DNA from: Chloroflexota bacterium
GTDB taxonomy: Bacteria; Chloroflexota; Anaerolineae; Aggregatilineales; UBA2796
Length of the DNA stretch: 7,362 nucleotides
Direction of reading: 5' to 3'
Assembly (NCBI GenBank): GCA_003695215.1
Contig: RFIM01000169.1
Coordinates: forward strand, 1-7,362
Shown here: positions 6,772 to 7,362 of the stretch, one piece after another
How positions within the stretch are numbered: position 1 is the first letter of the stretch
Layout: every line of letters starts with the position of its first letter
The notes under the pieces: generated by a model
What the model was told of the DNA's origin: nothing
Databases searched by the model: none
Seen by the model: only the letters and a program-made list of their open reading frames with translations
Program-made: the position numbers and the translations under genes

Positions 6772-6802
6772 AACAAAATGCCCGTGTCCAGCCGACACGG
6801 GC
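6772..6802 (-). terminator. Intrinsic terminator after fprA
   Basis: On the minus strand a perfect 9-bp GC-rich stem, GCCCGTGTC (loop strand 6802-6794) with GACACGGGC (6788-6780), closes a 5-nt loop and is followed at once by ATTTTGTTTT. It begins about 31 nt after the fprA stop codon. A weaker 6-bp stem (6806-6811 with 6817-6822) precedes it. This is the textbook form of a rho-independent terminator. Confidence 0.85.
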
Positions 6803-6833
6803 GAGCAGAAGCGGCTCTTCTGATCGGTTGGCG

Positions 6834-7362
6834 CTAGTCGGCTGAGACTTGCGCGCTCTTGTGAGCAGCTAGCACTTCAAGCATCTCCGAGATACGGCTG
6901 AACTTCAGGCGTGGGCGGCCAACAGCCTGACCGTTGGCGATTTCGATCTGATCGAGCCGCTGCCAGTCGCTGAAGGTGACATACGCCACGCCGCGCTCAG
7001 CTAACAGGTTCGGAATGGCCTCGCGCTGCGCATTGGCAGGCTCGGGCAAGTCGGGCAAGTCGTTCAGCAATTGATTGACCGTCTCGACCGAGTCGGGCTT
7101 ATTGGTGCCGATCACGCCTGTGGCGCCGCGCTTGATCCAGCCTGCGCAGTAGACGCCACGCAGGACTTGCCCATCAGCGATGACGCGCCCTTCCACATTC
7201 GGCATCACGCCGCTGCGCTCATCAAAGGGTAAGTCGGGCAGTGCCACGCCTTTGTAGCCGATGCTGCGGAAAACCAAGCCGACAGGGATAGTGAACGTCT
7301 CATCGGTCGGCTTGGGGCGCAACGAGCCATCGCTGGCGGGCTGCAGCACATTGCGCACTAAC
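6834..7362 (-). CDS. fprA: Ferredoxin-NADP(+) reductase, FprA/adrenodoxin reductase type (C-terminal part)
   Basis: Only the last 175 residues or so lie in the window, and the reading frame continues past the right edge without a start. The enzyme uses FAD to move electrons between NADPH and ferredoxin in the cytoplasm. Diagnostic segments are GLVFRSIGYKG, LPFDERSGVMPNVEGRV, and above all GVYCAGWIKRGATGVIGTNKPDS, the conserved block near the flavin and NADP sites that is almost identical in mycobacterial FprA as I recall it. The C-terminal helix region with GRPRLKFSRISEML also matches. Full-length relatives have about 450 residues, so roughly 60 percent is missing here only because of the window edge. 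The apparent GTG at 7358 is an internal Val codon and not a start. A small in-frame 9-bp duplication gives the repeat DLPDLP. The gene is followed by an intrinsic terminator and so is not cotranscribed with the secreted-protein genes. Confidence 0.93.
   Translation of the reverse strand, partial: LVRNVLQPASDGSLRPKPTDETFTIPVGLVFRSIGYKGVALPDLPFDERSGVMPNVEGRVIADGQVLRGVYCAGWIKRGATGVIGTNKPDSVETVNQLLNDLPDLPEPANAQREAIPNLLAERGVAYVTFSDWQRLDQIEIANGQAVGRPRLKFSRISEMLEVLAAHKSAQVSAD

Noticed and set aside
7042..7059. Tandem 9-bp repeat (TCGGGCAAG twice)
   Set aside because: In-frame coding duplication giving DLPDLP in a linker of FprA; only two copies, so no regulatory or array structure is implied.

Overview
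The window looks like a chromosomal segment of a GC-rich, free-living bacterium, most likely a member of the Chloroflexota. This is an inference. It rests on two secreted proteins built from bacterial SH3 repeats, a degenerate SGNH domain and a C-terminal domain style that I associate with that phylum, together with an actinobacterial/mitochondrial-type FprA ferredoxin-NADP reductase. No rRNA, tRNA, CRISPR array, insertion sequence or phage gene is visible. Gene density is high and the longest gap without a gene is under 200 bases.

Layout. (1) On the plus strand, an ABA4-like (DUF4281) four-helix membrane protein is followed, 6 nt after its stop and in the same frame, by a class I SAM methyltransferase with a GTG start. 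(2) A 378-residue polytopic membrane protein with membrane-placed histidine clusters lies on the minus strand. Its 3' end overlaps the methyltransferase 3' end by 52 bp. (3) A minus-strand block of four genes, read from right to left, begins at a well-formed sigma70-type promoter near 6700. It encodes a secreted SH3/FecR-like multidomain protein, a secreted SH3 + SGNH-like protein, a second SAM methyltransferase and a small three-helix membrane protein. The first two genes are 27 nt apart. A perfect 12-bp hairpin sits between the second and third, and only 17 nt separate the third and fourth. (4) At the right edge is the C-terminal part of FprA on the minus strand, ended by a clear intrinsic terminator.

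How the genes may work together. The two secreted proteins are probably co-expressed cell-envelope or extracellular proteins. The methyltransferase and small membrane protein downstream may belong to the same transcript, with the hairpin as an attenuator, processing site or partial terminator. The ABA4-like protein belongs to a family whose plant member acts in xanthophyll metabolism. The neighbouring histidine-rich membrane protein recalls carotenoid-cleaving or other membrane metalloenzymes, but that link is speculative.

The points most worth a second look are the SGNH domain, which carries Cys at the nucleophile position and Ala in place of the block III Asn, the unassigned histidine-rich membrane protein, and the hairpin placed directly against a ribosome binding site.
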